From Acidobacteriota bacterium (lineage in GTDB: Bacteria > Acidobacteriota > Thermoanaerobaculia > Multivoradales > JAGPDF01): DNA of 52,275 bases. Of this stretch, positions 11,101-17,632 are shown piece after piece. The stretch's first letter is position 1. The number at the start of each line of letters is the position of its first letter. The position numbers were made by a program, and so were the translations under genes. The DNA is taken from assembly GCA_014584695.1 (NCBI GenBank), contig JACTMI010000023.1, forward strand, positions 1 to 52,275, in the 5' to 3' direction. The notes under the pieces are model-generated. The model had not been told where the DNA came from, did not search any database, and saw only the letters and a list, made by a program, of their open reading frames with translations.

Positions 11101-11864
11101 TCTCCTGGACCTGCGTCGGCGCCGGCGGCGGCACCTGCACCGCCGGTCCGGTCGGCGGCAACATCAACGACCTGGTCAACCTGCCGGCCGGTGGGTCCGC
11201 GACCTACACGGTCAACGCCACCATTTCCGCCGCCTTCTCGGGCACCCTCTCGAACACGGCGACGATCACCGCCCCCGGCGGCTTCACCGATCCCAACGGC
11301 GGCAACAACTCGGCCACCGACACCACCGAGGTCAGCGGCCTGGCGGCCGACGTCTCCGGCACCAAGACGGTCGGCGGCGACTTCCAGGTCGGCGGGCTCG
11401 TCACCTACACCATCGTGCTGACCAACGCCGGCCCCGGCATCCAGGGGGACAATCCGGGCGACGAATTCACCGACACCCTGCCCGCCACGCTGGCGCTGGT
11501 CTCGGCGGCCGCCAGCTCGGGCACCGTCGGCACGGCCGGCAACACGGTGACATGGAACGGCGCGATTCCGGTCGCCGGCTCCGTCACGATCGTCATCGAC
11601 GCCACGATCCTCCCCGCCGCCGCGGGGCAGACCGTCTCCAACCAGGGGACGATCTCCTACGACGGGGACGGCAACGGCACCAACGAGGCGACGCGGCTGA
11701 CCGACGACCCCGGCGTCGCCGGCGCCGACGATCCGACGCGGTTCTTCGTCAGCTTGTCGCTGATCGAGATCCCGACGCTCACCACCTGGGGCTTCGCGGC
11801 GTTCGCCGGGCTGCTCGCTCTGGTGGCGCTCGCGGGTCTGGCGCGTCGCCGCCGCGCCGCCTGA
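8136..11864 (+). CDS. Large exported DUF11-repeat protein with IPTL-CTERM sorting signal
   Basis: 1242 residues; the ATG is preceded by AGGAGG at 8124-8129, which fixes the start. Order: signal peptide (1-28); two bacterial pre-peptidase C-terminal (PPC) domains at about 78-205 and 205-335 (YVVESEPNNTFGTADPL; VEPNDTPATANPL); a proprotein-convertase P-like domain at about 345-489; a jelly-roll/MAM-like region at about 500-676; four DUF11 beta-sandwich repeats at about 682-808, 809-937, 938-1068 and 1069-1200; then IPTLTTWG near 1212, a hydrophobic helix and RRRR at the end. The tail is the IPTL-CTERM signal, processed in known cases by exosortase H. The protein is therefore probably sorted at the envelope and exposed or released. 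No catalytic motif is visible, so I infer an adhesive or structural role. Confidence 0.88.
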   Translation: MHRPAAAGLSIALVATLALPMALAPDGASAFPGQPTYVIVPLVPDTAEVKGAEDLRPAAPPYAPPGLAGPSAPLGQGYVVESEPNNTFGTADPLGGSNVVAWGNIFPNADVDWWSFTAAAGDRVYAATMTSFSANSSTDSQLRLFQSDGTTLIEFDDDDGTIGGLSSSIAGASIPAAGTYFLEVRHFSATNQLRPYELHFRLQSGAPTPEVEPNDTPATANPLPASGWVSGTRNPAAGTEQDWYSFTANAGDTVFLSLDLDPERDGVSWNGRLGIALFGDATNQILVVDDGGTVDVIDSEALFMTVKNTGTYFAFVDSASAATGGPTATYHLSVSIHPATDEGVNCTTYTSTDVPVAIGPGAGLVSSTITVPGNPRIADLDVAIVLNHAQMADLDVSLRSPAGNVNSLFTDIGATAAGGQTQMDTVFDDEAAMPPLFTVLRGPSFKPELAYRLSWFDGEDAGGTWTLDLRDDVTNASGGTLTAWSLRICEPPPPPACAPGFAPLVVYSSDFEANDGGFTHSGAQDEWERGLPSFAPITTCNSGTNCWVTDLDNTYNASSNQDLLSPNINLAGLSAPVVVRWAQRYQMENATFDHYSVDIRQVGPVNPSRLFEWLDATMTDLVGNPTVTLQQSAGWGLFERRADAYAGQNVELLFHLDSDTTVQLAGVAIDDVSVTACRPLSADLSITKTDGSATEIPGTPVTYTITASNAGPDGVTGATVADTFPGILSGCSTTCVGAGGGTCTAGPFAGNINDLVNLPAGGSVTYTSTCNISPAATGTLVNTATVASAVADPTPGNNSATDTDTLTPQGDLSITKTDGSATEIPGTPVTYTITAANSGPSNAVGATVADTFPGILSGCSTTCVGAGGGTCTAGPFAGNISDVVNLPAGGSVTYTSTCNISPAATGALVNTATVTAPGGFTDTAPGNNSATDTDTLTPQGDLAITKTDGLATATAGQAIVYTLVASNPGPSNVTGATVADTFPAALTGISWTCVGAGGGTCTAGPVGGNINDLVNLPAGGSATYTVNATISAAFSGTLSNTATITAPGGFTDPNGGNNSATDTTEVSGLAADVSGTKTVGGDFQVGGLVTYTIVLTNAGPGIQGDNPGDEFTDTLPATLALVSAAASSGTVGTAGNTVTWNGAIPVAGSVTIVIDATILPAAAGQTVSNQGTISYDGDGNGTNEATRLTDDPGVAGADDPTRFFVSLSLIEIPTLTTWGFAAFAGLLALVALAGLARRRRAA
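10181..11340 (+). repeat. Direct DNA repeats encoding three DUF11 domains
   Basis: Three in-frame copies of about 381-393 bp begin near 10181, 10562 and 10955, each opening with GACC-T/C-C/G-TCGATCACC-like sequence followed by AAGACCGACGG. Copies 1 and 2 are almost identical over long stretches; copy 3 is more diverged. Such identity favours gain or loss of domains by recombination. Confidence 0.85.
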
Positions 11865-11882
11865 GCCACGGCCTCACCCGCC

Positions 11883-11914
11883 GCCGGGCGCTCCGCGATC
11901 GCGGGGCGCCCGGC
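11883..11914. terminator. Bidirectional hairpin between convergent genes
   Basis: GCCGGGCGC (11883-11891) pairs perfectly with GCGCCCGGC (11906-11914). After one T-G pair, CCGCG (11893-11897) pairs with CGCGG (11900-11904), leaving a 2-base loop. It lies in the 56-bp gap between the DUF11 gene and the oppositely oriented pspC. There is no T-tract, so termination is inferred from position and stability. Confidence 0.5.
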
Positions 11915-11920
11915 ACCGCC

Positions 11921-12127
11921 TCACGCCTCGTGCGGCCGGCGCTCGGGAATGACGATCCAGAGGATCAGGTAGACGAGGATCCCCGGAAAGGCCGCGGAGA
12001 GCACCGACAGCAGCACGTAGAGCACCCGCAGCAGCGAAGCGTCGCGGTCGAAGTACTCGGCGAAACCGCCGATCACCCCGCCCAAGATCCGCTGATTCGG
12101 CGAACGGCGCAGCGGTCGTTCGGTCAT
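11921..12127 (-). CDS. PspC-domain membrane protein
   Basis: 68 residues, nearly all of it one PspC domain: a short basic N-terminus (RSPNQRILGGVIGGFAEYF) and a long hydrophobic segment at about 33-61 ending in IPERRP. In the phage-shock system PspC senses membrane stress; stand-alone PspC proteins like this one are widespread and usually unassigned. No pspA or pspB lies next to it. GGAGGGAGGGG just upstream of the ATG supports the start. It follows the M3 peptidase operon on the same strand after a 55-bp gap with a strong palindrome. Confidence 0.9.
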   Translation of the reverse strand: MTERPLRRSPNQRILGGVIGGFAEYFDRDASLLRVLYVLLSVLSAAFPGILVYLILWIVIPERRPHEA

Positions 12128-12154
12128 CGTCGCACCCCTCCCTCCTGATTCCTA

Positions 12155-12172
12155 CGCGGCCGCGCGGCCGCG
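12155..12172. terminator. Perfect 18-bp GC palindrome
   Basis: CGCGGCCGCGCGGCCGCG is its own reverse complement. It lies between the M3 peptidase stop and the pspC start, both on the minus strand. It could be a weak terminator for the upstream operon, but no T-run follows and it may be incidental in such GC-rich DNA. Confidence 0.3.
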
Positions 12173-12182
12173 GTTTCCGCGC

Positions 12183-14063
12183 CTACCTCGCCCCGGAGCG
12201 CCGCGGCGGCTCGAGGCGGTCGGCCAGCCCGGCGAGACGACGCCCGACCGCGGCGAGAGTTTCCGGGCGACGCAAGTCCGCGCCTGCCCGGGCGAGCAGC
12301 TCGACCGGCGAATCGGTCGCGCCGGCCCGCAGGAGGGCGGCGAGGTCGCGCTGGGCCGACTCCCGAATCACCGCATCCGGCGAGGAGATCCGCTCGAACA
12401 GCGCCGCGGCCGCCGCCAGAGAGAGCCCGTAGCGTGGCATGTAGAAGGGCGCGGTGAAGAAGTGCGGGGTCTCGATCCAGCCGTGATCGTCAGCCGGTTC
12501 GAGCTCCAGAGCGCCGCCGTGGAACGCCACTAGACGCTCGCGGTAGAGCTCGCCCAGCTTCGCCCCGTCGTGCTCGCCGCCGAGCGCGTGGACCGCGATC
12601 TCGAAGTCGGCGTCGAGGGCGGTGCCGACGAAAGTCCGGAAGATCGTCTGAACCTCGAAATCGGCGGTCGCCGCGGCCACCGCTCCCGAAGCCAGCTCCC
12701 CCAGCTGCCGGGCCAGCGCCAGCTCGAAGAGGGCCGCGGCCGTCTCGGAGGCCAGGACCGACGGCCGGGCGGCGGCAAAGGGCTGCGCCTCGAAGGCAAG
12801 CTGGTGGTGGACGGCATGCCCGACCTCGTGGGCGAGGCGGAACAGGTCCGCGGTGGCGCCGCGAAAAACGACGCTCACGTAGGGGTGGTCGCGGTAGACG
12901 TAAGTCGAGAACCCCGACGGACGCTTGCGCGGCCGCTCGACCGCGTCGATCCAGCCTTCGCGGAACGCCCGCGCGGTGACCCGGCCGATCTCGTCGCCGA
13001 GGCCCGCCGCCGCCAGCTCGATCGCGGCGCGCGCTTCGACCCAGGTCCAGTCCGTGCGCAGCCCCGCGACCGGAACCCGGATATCCGCCGTGCCGTAACG
13101 CTCGACCGCCAGGAGCGTTCGGCGCGCGGCGTGGATCCGCCCCACCGCCGGACCGGCGGCGCGGGCGCCCTCCACCAGACGAGCGACGACCTCCTCCGGG
13201 ATCGCCTCCTCGGCCAACGCCGCGGCGACCGGCGAAGCGAAGCCACGCTGGCGGGCATCGGACGCCTCGCGGCGGACGACGCCGGCCAACAGGGCAGAGA
13301 GCGATGGCGCGCGCCGGCCGAGCGCCTCCCGCCAAGCCGACTGGGCCCGGCGCCGGTCGACCGGGTCCGCGATCTCGGCAGAGAGATTGCGCGCCAACGC
13401 GGGGGTGATCGCGAGACGCTCTCCCGACGCCAGGCCGACCTCGACCTCGGGGGCTTCGAGCAGCGTCAGCGCCGTGTGCAGTTGCCGCGTGCCTCGACGC
13501 TCGACGTCGATCAGGCCGAGCAGCTCGCGCTCCCGCGGCTCCAGCCTGCGGGGCGCGGCGCGCTGCCCCGCGCCGAGCGACCAGCGGTAGGGTCGAAGCG
13601 ACGGCTCGGCCGCCAGCCAGCGCTCGAGAGTTGCCGCCTCCAACGCCGCCACGGCCGCCTCGAAGGCCGGCAAGGCCTCACCTTCCCAGCGGGTGGCGAG
13701 CGCCGCCATGCGCGGGCGAAGCGTGGCCGCCATCTCGTCCGTGGCGTCGAAGGCTTCGCGCAGGCCGAGATAGCCGTCTACCTCGGCCGCAGAGCGGTGG
13801 ACCTCGTCCTTGGCCCGCAGCGTGGCCACCAGCTCGTCCGCGCTCCTCCACGGGGACGCCGAGAGCGCCTTCACCCGCTCGATGGCCGCTGCGAGCGCGT
13901 CGGCGCCGTGATGCCAGGCGGCGGCATCGGCGAAGAGCCGGCCGAGGTCGACCTCTGGAGGGGCCGTGGCGACCGGGCTCGCCGCGATGGTGGAGGCGAG
14001 CAGACCGAGGGCGCACAGCTCGCGGAGTCGGCGGCGGCGGTTTTCGACGGCAGTCGGTCTCAC
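12183..14063 (-). CDS. M3-family metallopeptidase (oligoendopeptidase F-like), exported
   Basis: 626 residues from a GTG that overlaps the upstream lipoprotein stop by three bases (GTGA), indicating coupled translation. A signal-like hydrophobic segment lies at 17-34. The zinc motif HEVGH is at 412-416 in RLAHEVGHAVHH and the third ligand is E440 in LASETAAALFE, the spacing of thimet/PepF peptidases. Total length and an all-helical pattern fit the family, which cleaves oligopeptides of limited size. Most PepF proteins are cytoplasmic, so an exported version fits this genome's series of secreted peptidases. Confidence 0.9.
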   Translation of the reverse strand: MRPTAVENRRRRLRELCALGLLASTIAASPVATAPPEVDLGRLFADAAAWHHGADALAAAIERVKALSASPWRSADELVATLRAKDEVHRSAAEVDGYLGLREAFDATDEMAATLRPRMAALATRWEGEALPAFEAAVAALEAATLERWLAAEPSLRPYRWSLGAGQRAAPRRLEPRERELLGLIDVERRGTRQLHTALTLLEAPEVEVGLASGERLAITPALARNLSAEIADPVDRRRAQSAWREALGRRAPSLSALLAGVVRREASDARQRGFASPVAAALAEEAIPEEVVARLVEGARAAGPAVGRIHAARRTLLAVERYGTADIRVPVAGLRTDWTWVEARAAIELAAAGLGDEIGRVTARAFREGWIDAVERPRKRPSGFSTYVYRDHPYVSVVFRGATADLFRLAHEVGHAVHHQLAFEAQPFAAARPSVLASETAAALFELALARQLGELASGAVAAATADFEVQTIFRTFVGTALDADFEIAVHALGGEHDGAKLGELYRERLVAFHGGALELEPADDHGWIETPHFFTAPFYMPRYGLSLAAAAALFERISSPDAVIRESAQRDLAALLRAGATDSPVELLARAGADLRRPETLAAVGRRLAGLADRLEPPRRSGAR

Positions 14064-15133
14064 GGATTCCTCCCCTCCAGCGGGCCGCCGGCGCCGAGCC
14101 CCGGCTCCAGCCAGTCGCGAAAGCGCCGCTCGAGCTCAGGCCAGTCCGAGGCCAGCGAAGTGCGCAAGTTTGGGGTGGGACTCTCGCCGCGCAAGGCCTG
14201 CGCGGCGAGCCAGTCGCGAAAGCGCGGGGCGAGCCTTGTATCCAGCAGGAGGAAGCGCGCGAAGAGCGCCGACTGCTCGTAGTCGTAGCTGACGGTGCCG
14301 CGGTCGAAGCGGTCGCGGTCGAGCGAGACCAACCGCTCGAGCGAATCCGCCCGCCCGGATCGATAGCCGAGCACCAACCGCCGACGGATCCCCTCTACCC
14401 CCGCGAAGCCTTCGAACGGCGCGAAGCCGGCGGGACCGGCCGAATCTCCGACCGCATCCGCCAACCCCTCGGCCAGCCACGGCGGCAGCTCCACGCCGAA
14501 GGCCCGCCGGTGGGCGAGATGGGCGAGCTCGTGCGCGAGCGTGCGGGCGATCTCCTCCGCCGCGATATCCCCCACGGGCAGCGCGACCAGCCCCCAGGCG
14601 GCGAGAGAGAAACCGGCGTAGCCCCCCGGCAGCGCCGGATCGCTCGCGGCATAAGCGCGAAAGCGGCTGCGCTCGGAGAAGAGAACGATCGTGCCCGCCG
14701 GCGGGTGATGGAGCGGCACACCGAGCCGCCGCCTGTACTCTGCCTCGAAAGGCTCCGCGATCGCCGCGCACAGGCTCACCCACTCCGCGCGCCGCGCCGC
14801 GGCGCTCTCGGTGATCAGTGCATAGGGCCCGCAAGCTTCCCTCTGGACGGGATCCCGCAAGAAGGCCTGGGCGGCGGCGACAGCCCGAGGATCTCCGGGG
14901 GAGACGGCGCGGCCCGCAGGCGGTGGTGGCGTCGACTCGAGGCGCGGCCGCTCGCGTGACGGCGCGGGCCGCGCCGCTTCCCGCGCGCCAGCGCGCTCGC
15001 GGCCGTCGCAGCCGGCGAGCGTCGCGATGCCCGCCACAGCCGCGAGCGCCACAATCACCCGGTGCCTCGCACTCGCCGACACCGCGCGGCGTCGGCGCGA
15101 GCTGGTCTCCCCACGCCGCTCGCCGCCGCTCAT
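14060..15133 (-). CDS. Lipoprotein with peptidase MA-like (gluzincin) domain
   Basis: 357 residues. An arginine-rich start leads to a hydrophobic segment and the lipobox LAGC with Cys42. The domain carries HELAH at 201-205 and a glutamate at 222 in PPWLAEGLAD, the HEXXH plus WLAEG.A signature of DUF1570/peptidase-MA proteins. It is probably an envelope-anchored zinc peptidase or peptidase-like protein; substrate unknown. Its ATG overlaps the rarA stop (ATGA) and its stop overlaps the M3 start, so three unrelated activities are translated as one unit. Confidence 0.82.
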   Translation of the reverse strand: MSGGERRGETSSRRRRAVSASARHRVIVALAAVAGIATLAGCDGRERAGAREAARPAPSRERPRLESTPPPPAGRAVSPGDPRAVAAAQAFLRDPVQREACGPYALITESAAARRAEWVSLCAAIAEPFEAEYRRRLGVPLHHPPAGTIVLFSERSRFRAYAASDPALPGGYAGFSLAAWGLVALPVGDIAAEEIARTLAHELAHLAHRRAFGVELPPWLAEGLADAVGDSAGPAGFAPFEGFAGVEGIRRRLVLGYRSGRADSLERLVSLDRDRFDRGTVSYDYEQSALFARFLLLDTRLAPRFRDWLAAQALRGESPTPNLRTSLASDWPELERRFRDWLEPGLGAGGPLEGRNP

Positions 15134-16506
15134 CGGCGGGGCTTCTTCGTCCGTGACCGCGCCTCGGCGCGGCGGCGCTCGAGCTCGGCCAGGCGCTCGA
15201 CGACGCGGGCCTCGACGCCGGCGCCGCCGGGCTCGTAGAAGCGGCTGCCGGCGAGGCTCTCGGGCAGGCAGTCGAGGCCGGCGACGCCGGCTTCGGTGTC
15301 GGGCGCGTAGACGTAGCCGGCGCCATAGCCCAGGCCCTTCATCAGCTCGGTCGCCGCGTTGCGGATCGCGAGCGGCACCGGATCCGCGGGCCGGGTGGCG
15401 ATCGTCTCCCGCACCTTTCCCCACGCCCGATAGACCGACACGCTCTTGGGTGCCAGCGCCAGATAGAGGGCGACCTGCGCCAGCGCCAAATCGCCTTCGG
15501 GCGAGCCGAGCCGTTCGTAGGCCTGCCAGCCGGCGAGCGCCCGCTCGAGCGCCGAGGGGTCGGCCAGACCGACGTCCTCGACCGCGAAGCGCACCATCCG
15601 CCGGGCGACGTAGTGCGGATCCTCGCCCGCCTCGAGCATCCGGCCGAGCCAGTAGAGCGCCGCGTCGGGATCGCTCTCGCGCAGCGACTTGTGCAGCGCC
15701 GAGATGAGGTTGAAGTGCTCCTCGCCGCTCTTGTCGTAGAGCAGGATCTTGCGCTGCGCGACGCGGGCGACCTCGTCGGCGGCGAGCTCGGCGCGGCCGT
15801 CGAGGCGCGCGTCTTCGATCGCGAGCTCGAGTAGCGTCAGGGCCTTGCGGGCGTCGCCCGAGGCCTGCGCCGCGACCGCGGCGAGGGCTTCCGGGCCCGC
15901 CGCTACGCCCGCACCGGCGAGACCGCGGTCCGCGTCGGCGAGGGCGCGCTCGAGCAGCCGCACGAGGTCGCTCTCGCCGAGCGGCTCGAGCACCACCACC
16001 CGGCAACGAGACAGCAACGCCGCGTTGAGCTCGAACGAGGGGTTCTCGGTGGTGGCGCCGACCAGCACGATGTCGCCGCGCTCGACGAAGGGCAGGAACG
16101 CGTCCTGCTGCGCCCGGTTGAAGCGGTGGATCTCGTCGACGAACAGCAGGGTCCGTCGGCCGGCGGCGGCGCGCAGCCGCTCGGCGTCGGCCATCACCCG
16201 CTTGATCTCCTGAATGCCCGAAGTGACCGCCGAGAAGGGGACGAAGCGCGCCGCGGTCGCCTCGGCGATCAGCCGCGCCAGGGTCGTCTTGCCGCAGCCG
16301 GGGGGGCCCCAGAAGACCAGCGAGGGGACCCGGTCGGCGGCGATGGCGCGGCGCAGGAAGCCCGCCGGCCCGACGACCTTCGCCTGTCCCACCACCTCGT
16401 CGAGCGTCCGCGGCCGCATCCGCTCGGCGAGCGGCGAAGCGGTTCCGGGCCGCTCGCGCGGCTCGGCGCCGGGTTCCTCGAACAGCGAGCCGGAGCGCTC
16501 GTCCAC
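15130..16506 (-). CDS. rarA: Replication-associated recombination protein A (MgsA/RarA AAA+ ATPase)
   Basis: 458 residues. A clamp-loader-like AAA+ ATPase that acts at stalled replication forks. Walker A GPPGCGKT is at 67-74, Walker B LFVDEIH at 121-127, sensor 1 ATTENPSFELN shortly after, and the C-terminal MgsA domain includes the conserved stretch EDVGLADP. The N-terminus (SLFEE...PLAERMRPRTLDEVVGQ) matches the family, supporting the GTG start at 16506. CAGAAT lies 7 bases upstream of that GTG and there is no Shine-Dalgarno, consistent with a leaderless transcript. Confidence 0.95.
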   Translation of the reverse strand: MDERSGSLFEEPGAEPRERPGTASPLAERMRPRTLDEVVGQAKVVGPAGFLRRAIAADRVPSLVFWGPPGCGKTTLARLIAEATAARFVPFSAVTSGIQEIKRVMADAERLRAAAGRRTLLFVDEIHRFNRAQQDAFLPFVERGDIVLVGATTENPSFELNAALLSRCRVVVLEPLGESDLVRLLERALADADRGLAGAGVAAGPEALAAVAAQASGDARKALTLLELAIEDARLDGRAELAADEVARVAQRKILLYDKSGEEHFNLISALHKSLRESDPDAALYWLGRMLEAGEDPHYVARRMVRFAVEDVGLADPSALERALAGWQAYERLGSPEGDLALAQVALYLALAPKSVSVYRAWGKVRETIATRPADPVPLAIRNAATELMKGLGYGAGYVYAPDTEAGVAGLDCLPESLAGSRFYEPGGAGVEARVVERLAELERRRAEARSRTKKPRR

Positions 16507-16555
16507 GGCCCCGATTCTGGCATCGCCGGGGCCGTGGCGGCGGCGGCGATCGAGA

Positions 16556-17482
16556 TCAGGTCACCGGGCGCGGCCCGACGGGAACCAGGTAGGTCCGGAA
16601 CCGTTCGCCGGCGCGCAGCAGCTCGACCGCCACCGGCTCGCGCTCGGCGGCCGCCAGCCATGCGGCGATCTGGCGCCAATGGGTCTGGCCGGTCGGCTGC
16701 CCGCCGATCTCGACCAGGAGGTCGCGCGGCCGCCAGCCGGCATGCTCCGCCGGGCTCCCCGCCTCGACCCCGGCGAGGACCACGAGCGTCGAACCGTCCG
16801 CGCCGGAGCCCGGCAGAGCGAGAAAGTCCACTCCCAGCCGCACCATGGCGGCCGCCTCCGGCGAGGGAACCGACGCGCGCGGCAAGCTGTCGGCGAGCGA
16901 CAGGACCAGCCGCAGCCAGCTCGGCTCCTCGACCAGCCGGGGGGACTCCGCCCAAGTCTCCGCGCTCCAGGTGCCCCCGGAGGCCGAGACCAGTTGCACC
17001 GCCAGGGACCTGGCACCGTACGCCCAATCCGGAGGTGGGATGCCTGGGGACCGGCTCCCGGCCTGCTCGCGATGGAGGATGTCACCCTCCGACCCGCCGG
17101 GGCCGGCGTTGAAGGTCATCTGTTGGGCCGCACCGCCGCCGCGGTCATCGCCCCTGGCCTCTACCTCGGCACCCCGTGAGCGGCCTGGATCGAGCCGCTC
17201 GCCGAGCCCGACCTCGACCAGGACATCGGCTCCTCCGCCGGGCTCGGCGCTCCAGCCACGGCGCTCGAGCAGCCCGGCGACGAGCGCTTCGAGCTGCGGC
17301 GGCGCCTCCGCGGGCCGCTCGCCGAAGGCGAAGGTCGAGGCGGGGGGCAGGTTGGCCGCGCGGACGCGCACCGGCGTCGACAGCGTGCCCACCGCCGCCG
17401 ACGGGCTCACCCGGGGCGGCGGCGCGGAACTGCAAGAGAGAGCGAGGAGAGCGACGGACGAGACCAGCGAAAAGGTGCGCAT
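16556..17482 (-). CDS. Lipoprotein with DUF4136-like region and C-terminal PDZ domain
   Basis: 308 residues; GGGAGG 6 bases before the ATG fixes the start. The signal ends in the lipobox LALSC (Cys at about 17). Residues about 30-200 resemble DUF4136-type lipoprotein domains (a variable FAFGERP...ADVLVEVGLGERL pattern), an assignment I hold loosely. Residues about 225-305 are a PDZ domain (VVLAGVEAGSPAEHAGWRPRDLLVEIGG). No protease triad is present, so it is likely an envelope adaptor or stress protein. It is transcribed in the same direction as rarA with 49 bases between. Confidence 0.7.
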   Translation of the reverse strand: MRTFSLVSSVALLALSCSSAPPPRVSPSAAVGTLSTPVRVRAANLPPASTFAFGERPAEAPPQLEALVAGLLERRGWSAEPGGGADVLVEVGLGERLDPGRSRGAEVEARGDDRGGGAAQQMTFNAGPGGSEGDILHREQAGSRSPGIPPPDWAYGARSLAVQLVSASGGTWSAETWAESPRLVEEPSWLRLVLSLADSLPRASVPSPEAAAMVRLGVDFLALPGSGADGSTLVVLAGVEAGSPAEHAGWRPRDLLVEIGGQPTGQTHWRQIAAWLAAAEREPVAVELLRAGERFRTYLVPVGPRPVT

Positions 17483-17632
17483 GACGGCCTCCCAGGTTGC
17501 CACGCCCAACGGAGTCCAGGCACGAGCATGCAATGCGTGTTCCCGGGCCGCGCCCGTCGCCCACCGTTCGGACCGTCTCCGCGCGAGCTCACCCGTGGGC
17601 CGGGAGCGTCTCCGGTCGAGGGCGGCGGGGGC

